64,000 bases of DNA from Thiomicrorhabdus sp041583835 (GCF_041583835.1 NZ_JBFHFC010000004.1:105807-169806), one strand, 5' to 3'. Positions 51,119 to 59,634 are shown, counted from the stretch's first letter. Made by a program: numbers and translations. The notes: a model not told the origin generated them from the letters alone.

Positions 51119-51532
51119 ATGGAAATTAATTCTATGTCAACACCTGCTGCTGATAGCACAAAGAGCTTACAGACGGCCCCTGTGTCGACTGTAAGCGAAG
51201 TGGCAAAACAGCAACAGTCTGAAAAGTCAGTCATCTCTCCCGCCCAGAAAACTAAGCAAGAAACTGCCGTGGCGTTAAATGAACAAGTTCAGAAATTGAA
51301 TGATCAATTATTGAAACTTGGTCAAGGACTGGCCTTTGCAGTGGATGAAAATACTCAGTCTTCAGTGGTAAAGGTAATTGATCGGACGACTGATGAAGTA
51401 TTGAAGCAGTTTCCGACGGAAGGGTCTTTAAGGATTATGAAAAATATCCAAAATTACCTGGAATCGGTACAACAAAGTGGCGGACAGCCAAAAGAGGGTT
51501 TGACAGGCGTCTTATTCAATGAAATCATATAG
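51119..51532 (+). CDS. flaG: FlaG-family protein (first copy)
   Basis: FlaG proteins influence filament length or stability in polar flagella, by an unsettled mechanism. The 137-residue protein has a disordered polar N-terminus (1-50) and the FlaG domain (about 55-120): LNEQVQKLNDQLLKLGQGLAF, VDENTQSSVVKVIDRTTDEVLKQFP and LRIMKNIQNYLE. It follows flagellin 2 by 35 bases with a GAGGAGAGG ribosome binding site and is presumably co-transcribed with it from sigma-28. Confidence 0.87.
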   Translation: MEINSMSTPAADSTKSLQTAPVSTVSEVAKQQQSEKSVISPAQKTKQETAVALNEQVQKLNDQLLKLGQGLAFAVDENTQSSVVKVIDRTTDEVLKQFPTEGSLRIMKNIQNYLESVQQSGGQPKEGLTGVLFNEII

Positions 51533-51558
51533 ATGATAGATTTGATAAGGAGGTTTGT

Positions 51559-52005
51559 GTGGCAGATTTAAATGTTATACAGCCTAAAAGCTTGAATAGT
51601 GTCCCGGCTAGTCCGTCGCTGACACCTGCGGCTTCAAGTGAAGATCGGCAGATTGACCGTAACCAGTTGACTCAGAATTTTGAGAATAAACCGGTTAAGG
51701 AAAAATCGTCAACGACACAAGAAGCCAAAGGCCAAATTAACCAAAGCCAATTGGACGATCTTTTAGCTAATATGAATGTCCAGTTGGAAAAACTTCAAAA
51801 TTATTTGAGGTTTGAAAAAGACGATCAGTCGGAAAAAATGATTGTCTATGTTAAAAACAGTGAAACAGGTGAGGTAATTCGACAAATCCCATCTGAAGAA
51901 TTTTTGACGATTTCTCAAAACATTACCAAGTTTTTAGAAATGCGTCAGCAGCTATCTGATAAGGTAGCCACTCCAACAGGCTTAATTACAAATGAACAAG
52001 CCTAG
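51559..52005 (+). CDS. flaG2: FlaG-family protein (second copy)
   Basis: This 148-residue paralogue of the preceding gene has a disordered N-terminus and the FlaG domain (about 65-135): LDDLLANMNVQLEKLQNYLRF, VYVKNSETGEVIRQIPSEEFL and ITKFLEMRQQL. The GTG start at 51559 has a textbook AAGGAGG ribosome binding site. It is 26 bases after the first copy and is followed by a terminator that closes the flagellin 2-flaG-flaG2 unit. The divergence between copies suggests an old duplication. Confidence 0.85.
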   Translation: MADLNVIQPKSLNSVPASPSLTPAASSEDRQIDRNQLTQNFENKPVKEKSSTTQEAKGQINQSQLDDLLANMNVQLEKLQNYLRFEKDDQSEKMIVYVKNSETGEVIRQIPSEEFLTISQNITKFLEMRQQLSDKVATPTGLITNEQA

Positions 52006-52028
52006 TAATAAGTTTCCCTTGTGTGTTT

Positions 52029-52051
52029 AGCGGTCTTTGACCGCTTTTTTT
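52029..52051 (+). terminator. Terminator of the flagellin 2-flaG-flaG2 unit
   Basis: AGCGGTC (52029-52035) pairs with GACCGCT (52039-52045) around TTT, followed by a run of T residues to 52051. Confidence 0.9.
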
Positions 52052-52065
52052 GTTTATAAATCCGC

Positions 52066-52092
52066 TAAAGTTTTTTTTAGTGCGACCGATAC
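52066..52092 (+). promoter_or_regulatory. Sigma-28-like promoter before fliD
   Basis: TAAAGTTT (from 52066) is a perfect -35. After 11 more bases ACCGATAC (52085-52092) matches GCCGATAA at six of eight positions. It lies just upstream of the sigma-54 site, so fliD may have dual control. Confidence 0.6.
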
Positions 52093-52103
52093 CTATAATA
52101 AGA

Positions 52104-52120
52104 ATGGCATCTATGATGCT
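52104..52120 (+). promoter_or_regulatory. Sigma-54 promoter for fliD-fliS
   Basis: ATGGCATCTATGATGCT has TGGCA at -24, TGCT at -12 and the exact GG-N10-GC spacing, 46 bases before the fliD start. Confidence 0.75.
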
Positions 52121-52165
52121 TAAACCAGATAAGAATAAAAAAGATCAAGGACCAGGAGCGCTGTT

Positions 52166-54505
52166 ATGGCAAACGAAATAGGTACTACGCTATTAAATAC
52201 ACTGACCAGCAGTAAATTTGATATAGGCGGTATGGCGAAAGTGATGGCGGAAGCCGAAGTAGCCGGTCCGAGAGCGCTGATTGAAAAGAATCAAGATAAG
52301 GTGTCTACCGAATTAGACGCTCTGAAGTTTCTTGAAACCAATTTGCAGGCGTTCAAATCCTATTTGACGGATCTGTCTTCTCCTGATCTTTTTTCCCAAA
52401 AATCGGCAACCTCTTCCGATGAGAGTGTGGTTAAAGTCACCTCTACCAGTGATGCGGCGATTGCTTCGTATCAAATCGAATCCAGACAGCTTGCTCAAGC
52501 GCATACCATGGTGGCGAATAAAGCATACTCTTCTCCGTCAGATCTTATTTCAGCCGGTACCTTGAATATTCAGGCCGGTGGTCAAACGCATTCTATCGTG
52601 GTTGATGCAACCAACAATACCTTGGAAGGGTTGCAGAAAGTAATCAATAACGGCGATTACGGCGTGACGGCTTCGATTATCAATAACGGCGGAAGCTATC
52701 AAATGATGTTCACATCCAAGCAAACCGGTGCGGCCGGCGAGGTGAGCATTTCAGGACTGTCGGATTTTGACACGAACGGTTTGACTACCACTTCCGAAGC
52801 GCAAGATGCAGTCATGGTTTTGAATGGTTTGACGGTAACCAATTCAACCAATAACTTCGATAAAGTAATTGAAGGGGTTTCGTTCCAATTGAATGCCGCT
52901 TCCATCGGTAGTCCGAAGACGGTGACAGTCGGTCAGGATTCTCAGAATGTAACCGATACCGTCAAGAGTTTTGTCGACGTCTACAATCAATTAGGCGTTA
53001 TATTGGATGAGTTGGGTAGCTACGATAAAAGCAAATTGACTCAAGAAGAGTTGGATTCCGAAGAATATAAGTATTTTGGAGATTTGGCGGGTAACAGTTT
53101 GCTACGTTCCGTAAAATCCCAGATCGAATCGTCTCTTTCGGGAACGATCGGTGAGTTAAATAGTAATTACAATTCTTTGTCTATGGTCGGGATCAGCTTC
53201 GACCGCGAAGGTGTTTTGCAATTGGACGAAACGATTCTGAATAATGTGGCGGCAACGAATATGCAAGCCTTGTCGAACTTGTTTTCGAAAGGCGGTAGCA
53301 GTGACGACGCATTGGTCAATGTCCTGTCGGGTACCGAAAAGACTCAAACCGGTAATTATCAATTGGATATCACTCAATTAGCTGAAAGAGCGACTGTGAG
53401 TGGCGGTGCCGTGACTTTATCTACGGATGAGAGCGTTGCCGGAGATCGTGTTACCGATGCCACGGCGGCATTAACGATTGATGCCGGTGCTTCATTGAAC
53501 TTACAGATCGGAGCGACGGCAAATTTGATTGATTTGTCCTCGATTGCGGGTACATACACCACTAAAGACGAAGTGGCGGCTCAGATTCAAACTCAAATTG
53601 ACGCCGTATTTGGTGCCGGGATCGCCACTTTTGCCTATGATTCCAGTCAAGCGCGTTTTGAAATTTCATCCGCTACGGGTCAGGGCACGGCAGACGTTTT
53701 GAGTTCGACCGGACTAACCGGTCAAGGCTTCTCGGGCGGTGCGTATGCCGGTCAGCAGTTGATCGATCTGTCGGCGGCAGATGCTTCCTTTAATGTGAAG
53801 ATCGACGAATCGGTGACTTCTGCAGTGACGATTCAGGCGGGACGTTATACGTTGGATGAATTGGCGACTAAGATGACTAATAACATCAATTCGAATACCG
53901 ATGTGATGGCGGCAGGCGCATCCGTCAATATTTCGACTGCGGGTGGTGTTTTGAACGTGACTTCCGATCGTTTCGGTATTTTTTCGTCAGTGGAGTTGAC
54001 CGGTTTTGCCAACTTCGCCAATGCCGGATTCACGGCTGATCTGACCGATATCGGGCAGAATGTGGACGGTACCATCACGACGGCGAGTGGAACCATGAAT
54101 ATTGGTGCTTATGCGGACGCTACCGACGGCCGTAAGGTAAAGGTCAGTGATTTTGCCGTCATTTCCGGAAATGCAGCGGAAGTGAGAGGTTTGGAATTTG
54201 AAGTACTTGGCGGCGCTTTAGGTGCACGAGGAACGATTACCTATGCTCAAGGTTTTGCCAGCTTGCTGGAAGAGAACGTGAACAATTTGTTCAAGGATGG
54301 CGTGGGACTGGTCTCCGAAAGAATCGGTAATTTGACCGATAAAATGGAGAGTTACGACGAGCGAACCAAGAAGATCGATGCGCGTTATGAAAAGTTGCTT
54401 TTGAAGTATCAAATGCAATTTGCATCTTTGCAGTCGATTCTTTCGAGCTCCCAACAGACGATGGATTATTTATCGGCTACATTCAGCAATAACAGTAACA
54501 ATTAA
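52166..54505 (+). CDS. fliD: Flagellar filament cap protein FliD (enlarged)
   Basis: FliD caps the filament and folds incoming flagellin. The 779-residue protein has the FliD N-terminal domain (GIDI-like SSKFDIGGMAKVMAEAEVAGPRALIEK, LSSPDLFSQKSATSSDESVVKV) and the C-terminal domain (FASLLEENVNNLFKDGVGLVSERIGNLTDKMESYDERTKKID, LQSILSSSQQTMDYLSATF). It is about 300 residues longer than E. coli FliD (468). The extra sequence lies between about 390 and 690 and contains beta-rich, Ala/Thr/Gly-rich segments resembling flagellin hook IN motifs. It heads the fliD-fliS-fliT unit. Confidence 0.95.
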   Translation: MANEIGTTLLNTLTSSKFDIGGMAKVMAEAEVAGPRALIEKNQDKVSTELDALKFLETNLQAFKSYLTDLSSPDLFSQKSATSSDESVVKVTSTSDAAIASYQIESRQLAQAHTMVANKAYSSPSDLISAGTLNIQAGGQTHSIVVDATNNTLEGLQKVINNGDYGVTASIINNGGSYQMMFTSKQTGAAGEVSISGLSDFDTNGLTTTSEAQDAVMVLNGLTVTNSTNNFDKVIEGVSFQLNAASIGSPKTVTVGQDSQNVTDTVKSFVDVYNQLGVILDELGSYDKSKLTQEELDSEEYKYFGDLAGNSLLRSVKSQIESSLSGTIGELNSNYNSLSMVGISFDREGVLQLDETILNNVAATNMQALSNLFSKGGSSDDALVNVLSGTEKTQTGNYQLDITQLAERATVSGGAVTLSTDESVAGDRVTDATAALTIDAGASLNLQIGATANLIDLSSIAGTYTTKDEVAAQIQTQIDAVFGAGIATFAYDSSQARFEISSATGQGTADVLSSTGLTGQGFSGGAYAGQQLIDLSAADASFNVKIDESVTSAVTIQAGRYTLDELATKMTNNINSNTDVMAAGASVNISTAGGVLNVTSDRFGIFSSVELTGFANFANAGFTADLTDIGQNVDGTITTASGTMNIGAYADATDGRKVKVSDFAVISGNAAEVRGLEFEVLGGALGARGTITYAQGFASLLEENVNNLFKDGVGLVSERIGNLTDKMESYDERTKKIDARYEKLLLKYQMQFASLQSILSSSQQTMDYLSATFSNNSNN

Positions 54506-54541
54506 TAAATAAAACAATAAGATTGAACGAGGGAAAATTCT

Positions 54542-54976
54542 ATGAATATGGCGATGCGAAATAAGTTTGCACAACAATATGCCAATAACTTTGTAGAGAC
54601 AGCCGTTTCGGAAGCGACTCCGCATAAATTGGTTGAAATGTTGTATGACGGCGCTCTGAAGAACCTGAACTTGACTAAAGTGTTTATAGAGCAAAAGAAT
54701 TATGAGAAAAAGGCCGAGTTCTCTAACAAGGCATTGAGTATCATTAACGCGCTAAGAGCCGGTGTCGATATGGAAAAAGGTCGAGACGTGGCCGGTAACC
54801 TTTACGACTTGTATGACTATTGTTACCGTCGAGTGCTTGAGGCTTCTACAAAAAATGATACGGTTATTATTGATGAAGTCATTGAACATATTAAAACGTT
54901 AAGTGATGCTTGGAAAGAGATGCCTGAAACGATTAAGCGTTCTTCTAAAGAACAGATCGAACGATTGAGAGCTTAA
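54542..54976 (+). CDS. fliS: Flagellin export chaperone FliS
   Basis: FliS binds the C-terminus of flagellin and prevents premature polymerisation. The 144-residue helical protein has the family pattern ANNFVETAVSEATPHKLVEMLYDGALKNL, KKAEFSNKALSIINALRAGVDMEKG and ENLYDLYDYCYRR-type GNLYDLYDYCYRRVLEAS. Length is close to E. coli FliS (136). It lies 36 bases after fliD and 2 bases before the fliT-like gene. Confidence 0.95.
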   Translation: MNMAMRNKFAQQYANNFVETAVSEATPHKLVEMLYDGALKNLNLTKVFIEQKNYEKKAEFSNKALSIINALRAGVDMEKGRDVAGNLYDLYDYCYRRVLEASTKNDTVIIDEVIEHIKTLSDAWKEMPETIKRSSKEQIERLRA

Positions 54977-54978
54977 TA

Positions 54979-55266
54979 GTGTCTGTAGAAAAGGTTAAAT
55001 TAACCCTGTTGGCGCATTCCCAAAATATGTTGAATGCCGCGCGCGAAAAAGATTGGGAACGTTTCTCGCAATTGGATTCCGCTTGGCAACCTCAATTGGA
55101 ATCCGCCGTTGCCGAATATGGTTCTGAGTTGAATTCGATCGGTCCTCAGCTAATGAAAGACAATCAAAATATTCAGAACTGTATTCAACGTACTCAGCAT
55201 GAGTTGGCCGTCGATTTGGAAAAAAATATGCACGCCAATTCCGCTGTTAAAAAATATTTAAAATAA
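54979..55266 (+). CDS. fliT: FliT-like flagellar chaperone
   Basis: This 95-residue helical protein occupies the fliT position immediately after fliS (2-base gap). FliT is the export chaperone of the cap protein FliD and, in enterobacteria, an anti-FlhDC factor. The sequence is divergent. MLNAAREKDWERFSQLDSAWQPQLESAV resembles the first FliT helix pair with the E-x-D-W pattern common to this family. The start is a GTG at 54979. The call rests mainly on size and context. Confidence 0.68.
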   Translation: MSVEKVKLTLLAHSQNMLNAAREKDWERFSQLDSAWQPQLESAVAEYGSELNSIGPQLMKDNQNIQNCIQRTQHELAVDLEKNMHANSAVKKYLK

Positions 55267-55293
55267 ATCCCCTCAAAAAATATTGCCAAATTT

Positions 55294-55322
55294 TTGACAT
55301 CCAGTAAAAACCCGTATATAAA
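55294..55322 (+). promoter_or_regulatory. Sigma-70 promoter of the FleQ-like regulator gene
   Basis: A perfect -35 TTGACA (55294-55299), a 17-base spacer and a -10 TATAAA (55317-55322) place transcription start near 55329, about 28 bases before the start codon. It fits a class I gene at the top of the hierarchy. Confidence 0.85.
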
Positions 55323-55356
55323 GGGTACCTAGAGGTCAATTACAAACGGCGGTTAG

Positions 55357-56469
55357 ATGTCCCAAGAACTTTTATCTTCTTTAGTTGGCGATGGGCCAGC
55401 AATGCAAAAGGTTAAAAAACTGATTCTTCAGGTTGCTCAAACCGATGCGACGGTTTTGATATTGGGGGAATCGGGTACCGGTAAAGAGGTCGTGGCGCAA
55501 TGCCTTCACTCCGTCTCTGCCCGAAGCGATAAAGCGTTTGTTCCTATCAATTGTGGTGCCATTCCCGGTGAGTTACTGGAGAGCGAACTTTTCGGTCACG
55601 AAAAAGGTGCGTTTACCGGTGCGATTACTGCTCGTAAAGGCCGTTTCGAAATGGCTGAGAAAGGCACGATTTTCCTTGATGAGATCGGCGATATGCCGCT
55701 TCCGATGCAGGTTAAGTTGTTGCGCGTATTGCAAGAGCGCAGCTATGAACGCGTCGGCGGCAATAAAAGTTTTCAGTGTGATGTCCGCGTGGTTGCGGCC
55801 ACTCACCGGGATTTGGAAGATAATATTGCCGACGGCACCTTCCGAGAAGACTTGTTTTACCGCTTGAATGTCTTTCCTATTGAAATGCCTGCTTTGAGGG
55901 AACGTCGAGAAGATATCCCTGCATTATTCAACTTCATGTTTCAAAAAATTCAAGATAACGGTCGGTTGATTCCGAAGCTGTCAGAGCGTGCACTGATTGC
56001 TTTGCAAAATTATGATTGGCCGGGAAATGTTCGTGAATTGGGGAATCTGGCTGAGCGTTTGTCTATTTTATTTCCCGATCTGCCGGTGGAATACGACGAT
56101 CTTCCAAGCCGTTATCAAGTTACGTTGGACGACGATGCTAAGTTAATCCATATCGATTCGACGGCGTTGGAATCTTCCGCTCCTACGGTTTCGGTAGCCG
56201 ACACAACTCAGCCGATTTCAGAGTCGGATGCGAGTCTGAACGTTCAGAATGAATCCTCGAATCCAGAAACCGTTGGAACCGGGCTGTTTAATGATACGCC
56301 TAATTTGAACGAAGGTTTGGATTTGAAATCCTATTTGGTTGAAATGGAAGTTCAGTTGATACAAAAAGCGTTGTCACAAACCGACGGCAATGTTTCCCAA
56401 GCTGCCAAGTTGCTGCAGACCAACCGAACCACGTTAGTCGAAAAGATCCGTAAGTACGACTTAAGCTAG
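55357..56469 (+). CDS. fleQ: FleQ/FlrA-like sigma-54 activator lacking the N-terminal domain
   Basis: This should be the master activator of flagellar sigma-54 promoters. The 370-residue protein has an AAA+ domain with Walker A GESGTGKE (37-44), the sigma-54 contact loop GAFTGA (84-89) and Walker B FLDEIGD (about 106-112), then an Asp/Ser-rich linker. A Fis-type helix-turn-helix ends NRTTLVEKIRKYD, almost identical to FleQ. FleQ/FlrA proteins have about 470-490 residues. The N-terminal FleQ/receiver-like domain (about 130 residues) is absent and no in-frame upstream start exists near the promoter. c-di-GMP-contact motifs are changed: LLSS replaces LFRS (residues 5-8) and KEVVAQC replaces KEVVARN. 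Confidence 0.9.
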   Translation: MSQELLSSLVGDGPAMQKVKKLILQVAQTDATVLILGESGTGKEVVAQCLHSVSARSDKAFVPINCGAIPGELLESELFGHEKGAFTGAITARKGRFEMAEKGTIFLDEIGDMPLPMQVKLLRVLQERSYERVGGNKSFQCDVRVVAATHRDLEDNIADGTFREDLFYRLNVFPIEMPALRERREDIPALFNFMFQKIQDNGRLIPKLSERALIALQNYDWPGNVRELGNLAERLSILFPDLPVEYDDLPSRYQVTLDDDAKLIHIDSTALESSAPTVSVADTTQPISESDASLNVQNESSNPETVGTGLFNDTPNLNEGLDLKSYLVEMEVQLIQKALSQTDGNVSQAAKLLQTNRTTLVEKIRKYDLS

Positions 56470-56494
56470 GTTAACAAGAGAAGCGGGAGGGGTT

Positions 56495-57643
56495 GTGCTG
56501 AATGAAGTGGAGAAAAATCGCCTAGTCGAACTCGAGCAGGCATTTGAATTATTTAACGAAACTTCTCTACAGTTGACGCATGCTTATGAGGCGCTTCAAC
56601 AGCAAGTTTCGGATTTGCAGATGCAGCTTGCCAAAAGCGATCGCGAAAAGCGTAAAGTCGCCGATCGTTTGAGCCGCTTGTTGAACCTATTGCCGGCCGG
56701 AGTGATCGTCTTGAATCATAAAGACGAGATTGTGGAGATGAATCCGAGTGCCGAAGTGATTTTGGGTGCGGATGCACAGGGAAGGAATTGGGATGTGGTT
56801 GTCATGAACGCCTTCCTGACCCGGAACGATGCGGGCGAGTTGATAACTCATGACGAAAAAGTATTTCAGTATTCCGAAACCGATCTGGATCAGGCGTTGG
56901 GTAAAATTTTATTGATCCAGGATGTTACCTCCGCACGTCATTTGCAGGATCATGTCAATCGCCATCAACGACTCAATTCAATGGGGGAAATGGCGGCGTC
57001 GTTGGCGCATCAGATTCGTACTCCGTTGGCCTCCGCATTATTATATGTTTCCCAGATGAATTCCGACCAGCTTGACGACTCTAAACGAGAGAAGTTTGTC
57101 GGCAAAGCTTTGCACAGTTTAAGGCACTTGGAAGGGCTGGTGAAGGATATGCTGCAATACGCCAAAGGCGGGAAAGGCAGTGAACAGAAAGTGGAATTAC
57201 GTCATTTACTTGAATTGGTGAAGCAAACCGTGGAACCGCAAGCAAAATTAAGCGGTAGCGAAGTATTGTTCGATCCATTTGTGCCTGGTTTGGCTGTTTG
57301 CGGTGATCAGGACGGTTTGGTGACGGCGTTGCAAAATTTGATCGGCAATGCAATCGACGTGGTCGGTAAGGAAGCCAGGGTGCAGGTAACCGTGAATAAG
57401 CTTGATGATGAGAAAGTGGATATCGTCGTCAGTGATAACGGACCGGGCATTCCGGCAGAAAAATTGGAAAAAGTGTTTGAGCCTTTCTATACCAGTCGTG
57501 CAAAGGGGACGGGTTTGGGCTTAGCGGTCGTTAGGGCGATTGCGGAAGCACATAATGGACAGGCTTGGGTAAAATCGATTCCGGGTTACGGATCCAAGTT
57601 TGGTATACGATTGCCGTTGGCAGAAGTAAAGGGAATGGAATGA
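56495..57643 (+). CDS. flrB: Flagellar sensor histidine kinase FlrB/FleS
   Basis: FlrB (FleS) phosphorylates FlrC (FleR) to switch on hook and basal-body genes. The 382-residue cytosolic protein has an N-terminal coiled region (1-60), a PAS domain (about 60-145; LLPAGVIVLNHKDEIVEMNPSAE), a HisKA domain with phospho-acceptor His172 (SLAHQIRTPLASA), and an HATPase domain with LIGNAID, VSDNGPGIP and TGLGLAVV. There is no transmembrane segment. The GTG start at 56495 has a GGGAGGGG ribosome binding site. It overlaps flrC by 4 bases. Confidence 0.94.
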   Translation: MLNEVEKNRLVELEQAFELFNETSLQLTHAYEALQQQVSDLQMQLAKSDREKRKVADRLSRLLNLLPAGVIVLNHKDEIVEMNPSAEVILGADAQGRNWDVVVMNAFLTRNDAGELITHDEKVFQYSETDLDQALGKILLIQDVTSARHLQDHVNRHQRLNSMGEMAASLAHQIRTPLASALLYVSQMNSDQLDDSKREKFVGKALHSLRHLEGLVKDMLQYAKGGKGSEQKVELRHLLELVKQTVEPQAKLSGSEVLFDPFVPGLAVCGDQDGLVTALQNLIGNAIDVVGKEARVQVTVNKLDDEKVDIVVSDNGPGIPAEKLEKVFEPFYTSRAKGTGLGLAVVRAIAEAHNGQAWVKSIPGYGSKFGIRLPLAEVKGME

Positions 57644-59007
57644 GTATCGCAAAAGTATTGATTGTAGAAGACGATCAAGAGCTGCAAGAAGCCTTAGTGG
57701 ATACTTTGTCTTTGAACGGATTTGAAGCTTTGAGTGTGAGTAGTGCGGAAGACGCTTTGGTCGCGCTTGATGACGATATCGGCATGGTGTTCAGCGATAT
57801 TCGTATGGACGGCATGGACGGCTATACGTTGATGAAGCGGATTAGGGCGATCAAACCCTATCTGCCGATTGTATTGATGACGGCTTACGGAACCATCGAG
57901 CAAGCAGTGGACGCGATGAAGGCGGGAGCGGTGGATTACATCGTTAAACCGTTCGAAGCCAATGTACTGGTTGAAAAAGCCAAAGTGTACTTCAATCGCG
58001 ATGCGTCCAGTGAAGATGACTTTGTCGTAGCCGATCCGGCAACCCAGCAAATTAAAAACATGGCGAAAAAAGTCGCGGACAGTGATGCCAGTGTTTTTAT
58101 CAGTGGTGAAAGTGGTACCGGTAAAGAGGTCTTGGCGCGGTACATTCATAACCAATCTTCCCGAAATCAACAGCCGTTTGTGGCAATCAACTGTGCCGCC
58201 ATTCCGGAGAATATGCTCGAAGCCATGCTGTTTGGTTACGAAAAAGGCGCATTTACCGGTGCGGCCAAATCGATGCCCGGTAAATTCGAGCAAGCGCAAC
58301 ACGGAACGATTTTCTTGGATGAGATCGGCGAAATGAAACCCGATCTTCAGGCAAAGCTATTGCGCGTCCTTCAGGAGCGTGAAGTCGAAAGAATTGGTAG
58401 CCATAAGGTGATTAAGTTGGACGTGAGAGTGCTGAGTGCGTCTAATGTGCCTATGAAGCAGGCGATTCAAAATGGCGATTTTCGAGAGGATTTATATTAC
58501 CGTTTGAATGTCTTCCCGATGCGTTTGCCTCCTCTTAAAGAGCGTCCTCGTGATATTGCCGCCATTGCCGAAAGATTGTTACAAAGGCATTGCGGTAGAA
58601 GTCGTATTGAACCGATGGTTTCGGCACCGGCAATGAAGCGTTTGATTGAGTACTCGTGGCCGGGTAATATTCGAGAGTTGGATAATGTGATTCAACGCGC
58701 TTTGGTGATGATGTCGGGAGATACCATTCAAAAGCAGGATATTTTGCTTGATCTTGACGGCGAGGAATTTGAAAGCGTTCCATCCGAACGGCATTTTGGA
58801 GAAACTGAAACGGTTCAGTCAGAGGTTGGCATAACTAACTCGGATGAAATAAAAGATCTTAAGGCACGTGAAATTGCCTTGATTTTGGAAACCTTACAAC
58901 AACATAACGGGCATCGTCAGAAGACGGCGGAAACCTTGAACATTAGTCCGAGAACCTTAAGGTATAAAATTGCCAAACTGAAAGAACAGGGCGTCGACGT
59001 CCCTTAA
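57640..59007 (+). CDS. flrC: Flagellar sigma-54 response regulator FlrC/FleR
   Basis: FlrC activates class III flagellar promoters when phosphorylated. The 455-residue protein has a receiver domain (about 5-118) with phospho-acceptor Asp53 (VFSDIRMDGMDGY), an AAA+ domain with Walker A GESGTGKE, GAFTGA and FLDEIGE, and a C-terminal Fis-type helix-turn-helix (NGHRQKTAETLNISPRTLRYKIAKL). I chose the ATG at 57640, which overlaps the flrB stop (ATGGAATGA context). The frame is open upstream inside flrB but cannot be the start. A conserved receiver switch region is intact (MTAYG, IVKPF). Confidence 0.95.
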   Translation: MSIAKVLIVEDDQELQEALVDTLSLNGFEALSVSSAEDALVALDDDIGMVFSDIRMDGMDGYTLMKRIRAIKPYLPIVLMTAYGTIEQAVDAMKAGAVDYIVKPFEANVLVEKAKVYFNRDASSEDDFVVADPATQQIKNMAKKVADSDASVFISGESGTGKEVLARYIHNQSSRNQQPFVAINCAAIPENMLEAMLFGYEKGAFTGAAKSMPGKFEQAQHGTIFLDEIGEMKPDLQAKLLRVLQEREVERIGSHKVIKLDVRVLSASNVPMKQAIQNGDFREDLYYRLNVFPMRLPPLKERPRDIAAIAERLLQRHCGRSRIEPMVSAPAMKRLIEYSWPGNIRELDNVIQRALVMMSGDTIQKQDILLDLDGEEFESVPSERHFGETETVQSEVGITNSDEIKDLKAREIALILETLQQHNGHRQKTAETLNISPRTLRYKIAKLKEQGVDVP

Positions 59008-59145
59008 GCTAAATCACGAATTCCCTAGTAGAGGGTAAATGCTTAGAATTGAGCTTATGTTTGAACTGGCTATTCAGTGGTTATCGACCGGAAAAAAAAT
59101 AATTTAGTCGAAATGAATCGATTTGTTGGTTTTTTGACATTTTTT

Positions 59146-59161
59146 TGGCATATCAATTGCT
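59146..59161 (+). promoter_or_regulatory. Sigma-54 promoter for fliEFGHI
   Basis: TGGCATATCAATTGCT has TGGCA and TTGCT with exact GG-N10-GC spacing, 134 bases before fliE. The rest of the 288-base gap after flrC (59008-59295) holds no gene or clear terminator that I can see. Confidence 0.85.
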
Positions 59162-59295
59162 GTTAGTCCGGTGTTATTCGTTATAAAATAATTCAATGTG
59201 ACATAATAGCGAAATAAGAATGTCACCACGGTTTTCTAGATTGACGGAATAAATGTTAATTCGGATTGGTTTAAAGAGTTGGAGTTCTAAGCCTA

Positions 59296-59634
59296 ATGAG
59301 CACAATTGATACACAAAGCTTGATGTTACAGATGCGTTCTTTGGCGGCGCAGGCGGCTAGCAAGCCGGCTGATCCGGTTGAAGGTGCGGCACAGACAGGT
59401 GAGGAAAAAGCGGACAATTTTGCCGAATTGTTGTCTTCTTCTGTCAATGCGGTCAACGCTCAGCAACAAAAAGCGGGTGCTATGAAAGAGGCTTTTGAAC
59501 GCGGTGATCTGGATGTCGAACTTTCGGAAGTGATGTTACAGGCCCAAAAAGCAAGCTTATCGTTTCAAGCGATGACTCAGGTCCGTAATAAGTTAACGGA
59601 AGCTTATAAAGACATTATGAATATGCCGATTTAA
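59296..59634 (+). CDS. fliE: Flagellar hook-basal body complex protein FliE
   Basis: FliE links the MS ring to the rod. The 112-residue protein shows the FliE pattern: a variable N-terminus, FAELLSSSVNAVNAQQQKAGAMKEAFERGD, and the strongly conserved LSEVMLQAQKASLSFQAMTQVRNKLTEAYKDIMNMPI ending. Length matches E. coli FliE (104). It is the first gene after the sigma-54 promoter and precedes fliF by 48 bases. Confidence 0.96.
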   Translation: MSTIDTQSLMLQMRSLAAQAASKPADPVEGAAQTGEEKADNFAELLSSSVNAVNAQQQKAGAMKEAFERGDLDVELSEVMLQAQKASLSFQAMTQVRNKLTEAYKDIMNMPI

